From contig NZ_QWEV01000005.1 in NCBI RefSeq assembly GCF_003858395.1, positions 1,922,001 to 1,986,000 of the forward strand: a stretch of 64,000 nucleotides of DNA, written 5' to 3'. This DNA comes from Acidipila sp. EB88. GTDB lineage: Bacteria > Acidobacteriota > Terriglobia > Terriglobales > Acidobacteriaceae. Shown piece after piece: positions 62,360-64,000 of the stretch. The first letter of the stretch is position 1; every line of letters starts with the position of its first letter. The position numbers were made by a program, and so were the translations under genes. The notes below the pieces were generated by a model. It had not been told where the DNA came from. It did no database searches and saw only the letters and a list, made by a program, of their open reading frames with translations.

Positions 62360-62941
62360 TCACGCGAGGGGACGCTCCGCGGCAAAGGCTTCCCGCAGCC
62401 GCTTCCATGTCACGGTCAAGGGCTCCGGCAGGGTGCGGGTTTCGCCCAGGGTGGAGAGGAAGCTGGTATCCCCGACCCATCGGGGCACCGCATGCAGGTG
62501 CAGATGTCCCGCCACGCCCGCCCCGGCCGCCGCTCCCAGGTTCAAACCAAGGTTGTAGCCGTCGGGATGGTACGTCGCACCCAGCGCCCGTTCCGCAGCC
62601 TGTCCCCAGTGCATCAGATCGGCCGCGGTGTCAGCGGGCAGCTCGGCCAGCGACGCGCCATGCACATACGGCACAACCATCACGTGGCCGGAGTTGTACG
62701 GAAACCGGTTCAGGCAGACGAACACCCGCTCGCCCCGGCACACCAGCAACGCCGCCTGCTCGGCCTCGTCCACTGCCATGCCGTGCCCCATCGCGTGATC
62801 CACCGAGCCCAGGAGGTTGCAGAACACGCAGTCCAGGTCGCCCGGCCAGCTCCGCAGCTCCGGCGGCACACCCTTGCGGTGGTCCTCATGCTTTTCGCCG
62901 GTGATGTAGCTGTATCGCCAAGGGGTCCAAAGGTGTTCCAT
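62360..62941 (-). CDS. HIT family nucleotide-binding protein
   Basis: The 193-residue product starts MEHLWTPWRYSYITGEKHED and has a zinc-type pair CVFC, RFPYNSGHVMVVPYVHGAS, and the histidine triad HLHLHAVPRW. It resembles Ap4A-phosphorylase-like HIT proteins and probably hydrolyses dinucleotide or nucleotide conjugates. TATACT ends 6 nt before ATG 62941 and no ribosome site is present. Confidence 0.9.
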   Translation of the reverse strand: MEHLWTPWRYSYITGEKHEDHRKGVPPELRSWPGDLDCVFCNLLGSVDHAMGHGMAVDEAEQAALLVCRGERVFVCLNRFPYNSGHVMVVPYVHGASLAELPADTAADLMHWGQAAERALGATYHPDGYNLGLNLGAAAGAGVAGHLHLHAVPRWVGDTSFLSTLGETRTLPEPLTVTWKRLREAFAAERPLA

Positions 62942-62947
62942 GCCGCG

Positions 62948-62953
62948 AGTATA
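62948..62953 (-). promoter_or_regulatory. -10 box directly before the HIT gene
   Basis: TATACT on the minus strand ends 6 nt before the ATG. A transcript from it would start at the start codon. It is one of the clearest leaderless candidates here. Confidence 0.5.
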
Positions 62954-63119
62954 TCGACAGAAAGGGCACAAGCCGCCTGCGCGGCTGGCGGCCACTTCGT
63001 GGCGGGCAGCCGCAAGAGCAAAGCTCTGGTACTTACCAAATATTTGTCTCGAGGAGACCGCCAGCCGCAATAGCGCTATGCGCCAGCAGGCGGTCTTCGT
63101 CTTTTCTTCCCGAGGGTCT

Positions 63120-63125
63120 TATAGT
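63120..63125 (+). promoter_or_regulatory. -10 box directly before recQ
   Basis: TATAGT ends 6 nt before ATG 63132 and no ribosome site is visible. It is divergent from the HIT gene's box. Confidence 0.45.
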
Positions 63126-63131
63126 TGAGAT

Positions 63132-64000
63132 ATGCCCGCAGCAACATCCCCCCACGTACTGCCCCTGCATGTCCTGCTGGAGCAGCGATTCGGCTTTCGT
63201 GCCTTTCGCGCTAACCAGGAAGCCGTGTGCCGCGCCGCGGTTGAGGGTGCGGATGTGTTGCTGGTGATGCCGACCGGGGCCGGCAAGTCGCTCTGTTACC
63301 AGCTGCCTGCGCTTGCGCGCGGCGGCACGGCACTCGTGATCTCGCCCCTGATCGCCCTGATGGATGATCAGGCGGCCAAGCTCGAAGCATTGGGGCTCAA
63401 CGTCGCCAGGATCCATTCCGGTCTTTCGCGTGAGTCTGCCCGCGAAGCCTGCCGCGGCTACCTCGATGGCACGCTCGACTTCCTGTTTATCGCGCCGGAG
63501 CGTCTGCGCGTTCCCGGTTTTCCCGAGATGCTGGCCAAGCGCAAGCCGGGGCTGATCGCCATCGATGAAGCGCACTGTATCTCGCAGTGGGGCCATGACT
63601 TCCGGCCGGACTACCGCATGCTCGGCCAGCACCTGCAGAACCTGCGGCCTTCGCCCGTGATTGCGCTGACCGCCACGGCCACCACCCAGGTACAGCACGA
63701 CATTGTCGCGCAGCTTGGGCTAGGCCACGGCGGCCGGGAGCCCGCTGTATTTATCCATGGCTTTCGCCGCGACAATCTCGCCATCGAGGTCGTGGAGGTG
63801 CCGAAGCCCAAGCGCCCGGCGTTTGCCTCCGAGCTGCTGGCCGACCCCGCCGCGCGTCCCGCGATCGTCTACGCCCCCACGCGCAAGGATGCGGAGATGC
63901 TGGCTGGGGAACTGGGTCGCTCGTTCCGGGCGGCCGCTTACCATGCGGGTCTCGAGCCCGACCATCGCGAGCGCGTGCAGCGGGCGTTCCTGGCAGGTGA
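63132..64000 (+). CDS. recQ: ATP-dependent DNA helicase RecQ, 5' part
   Basis: The frame from ATG 63132 stays open to the window end (289 complete codons). It has HVLLEQRFGFRAFRANQEAV, motif I (LLVMPTGAGKSLCYQLPALA), the DEAH box AIDEAHCISQWGHDFRPDYR, and VIALTATATTQVQHDIV, followed by the start of the second helicase domain (AIVYAPTRKDAEML). RecQ unwinds DNA in repair and recombination. The C-terminal zinc and HRDC regions lie outside the window. Confidence 0.93.
   Translation, partial: MPAATSPHVLPLHVLLEQRFGFRAFRANQEAVCRAAVEGADVLLVMPTGAGKSLCYQLPALARGGTALVISPLIALMDDQAAKLEALGLNVARIHSGLSRESAREACRGYLDGTLDFLFIAPERLRVPGFPEMLAKRKPGLIAIDEAHCISQWGHDFRPDYRMLGQHLQNLRPSPVIALTATATTQVQHDIVAQLGLGHGGREPAVFIHGFRRDNLAIEVVEVPKPKRPAFASELLADPAARPAIVYAPTRKDAEMLAGELGRSFRAAAYHAGLEPDHRERVQRAFLAG

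Overview
This GC-rich window reads as a chromosomal segment of an Acidobacteriota bacterium, probably of the Terriglobia/Acidobacteriaceae type. That placement is inferred from gene style: a large surface protein built of NHL and MBG repeats, Ala/Pro-rich tails on ribosomal proteins, a TonB-ExbB-ExbD-ExbD-TPR cluster, YIP1 and PEGA proteins, and an outer-membrane LptD. I could not test it against a database. I see no phage, insertion sequence, CRISPR array or other accessory island. The window is housekeeping DNA with short intergenic spaces, and its more interesting signals are small or regulatory.

Layout: 0.2-3.7 kb holds the Sec accessory operon yajC-secD-(46-aa membrane ORF)-secF. 4.0-7.8 kb holds tonB-exbB-exbD-exbD-TPR lipoprotein. 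7.8-15.1 kb, on the minus strand, holds a Gfo/Idh oxidoreductase, a PpiC-type foldase lipoprotein, a DsbA-like thioredoxin, an aldo/keto reductase and LptD. 15.4-21.0 kb holds an RDD protein, thiE, an S10 peptidase and a Tat-exported Gfo/Idh protein. 21.1-25.4 kb holds DUF177-rpmF-plsX, a small Lys/Ala-rich secreted protein, a BadF-type kinase and fabD. 25.4-30.5 kb is one-carbon/methionine metabolism: fhs, a small membrane protein, an EVE protein, and a cobalamin riboswitch ahead of metE. 30.5-37.9 kb has ddl and the 1813-aa repeat protein. 37.9-42.2 kb has asnS, a TIM-barrel isomerase, a DUF4440 protein, ispE and tRNA-Gln(TTG). 42.4-46.3 kb has prs-rplY-pth-rpsF-rpsR-rplI. 46.4-48.6 kb is an ATP-grasp ligase overlapping an SfnG-like flavin monooxygenase, behind a leader that can form competing structures. 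48.7-52.1 kb has a GH35-like glycosidase, a frameshifted Lgt-like gene, a probable 6S RNA, zapA and a ZapB-like coiled coil. 52.3-55.0 kb is gyrA. 55.2-64.0 kb has an SDR, a PEGA protein, a YIP1 protein, fabF-acpP, rmuC, a SnoaL-like protein, a disordered small protein, a HIT protein and the 5' part of recQ, which runs off the window.

Three themes link the genes. Envelope biogenesis and energisation runs through Sec, TonB, periplasmic folding, LptD and lipid synthesis. One-carbon and methionine supply depends on the B12 riboswitch. The translation and division core lies around rplI and zapA. The signals most worth a second look are the small ORF inside secDF, a recurring -10 box placed 5-7 nt before start codons (probable leaderless mRNAs), the mutually exclusive folds ahead of the ATP-grasp gene, and the unusual C-terminal module of the giant repeat protein.
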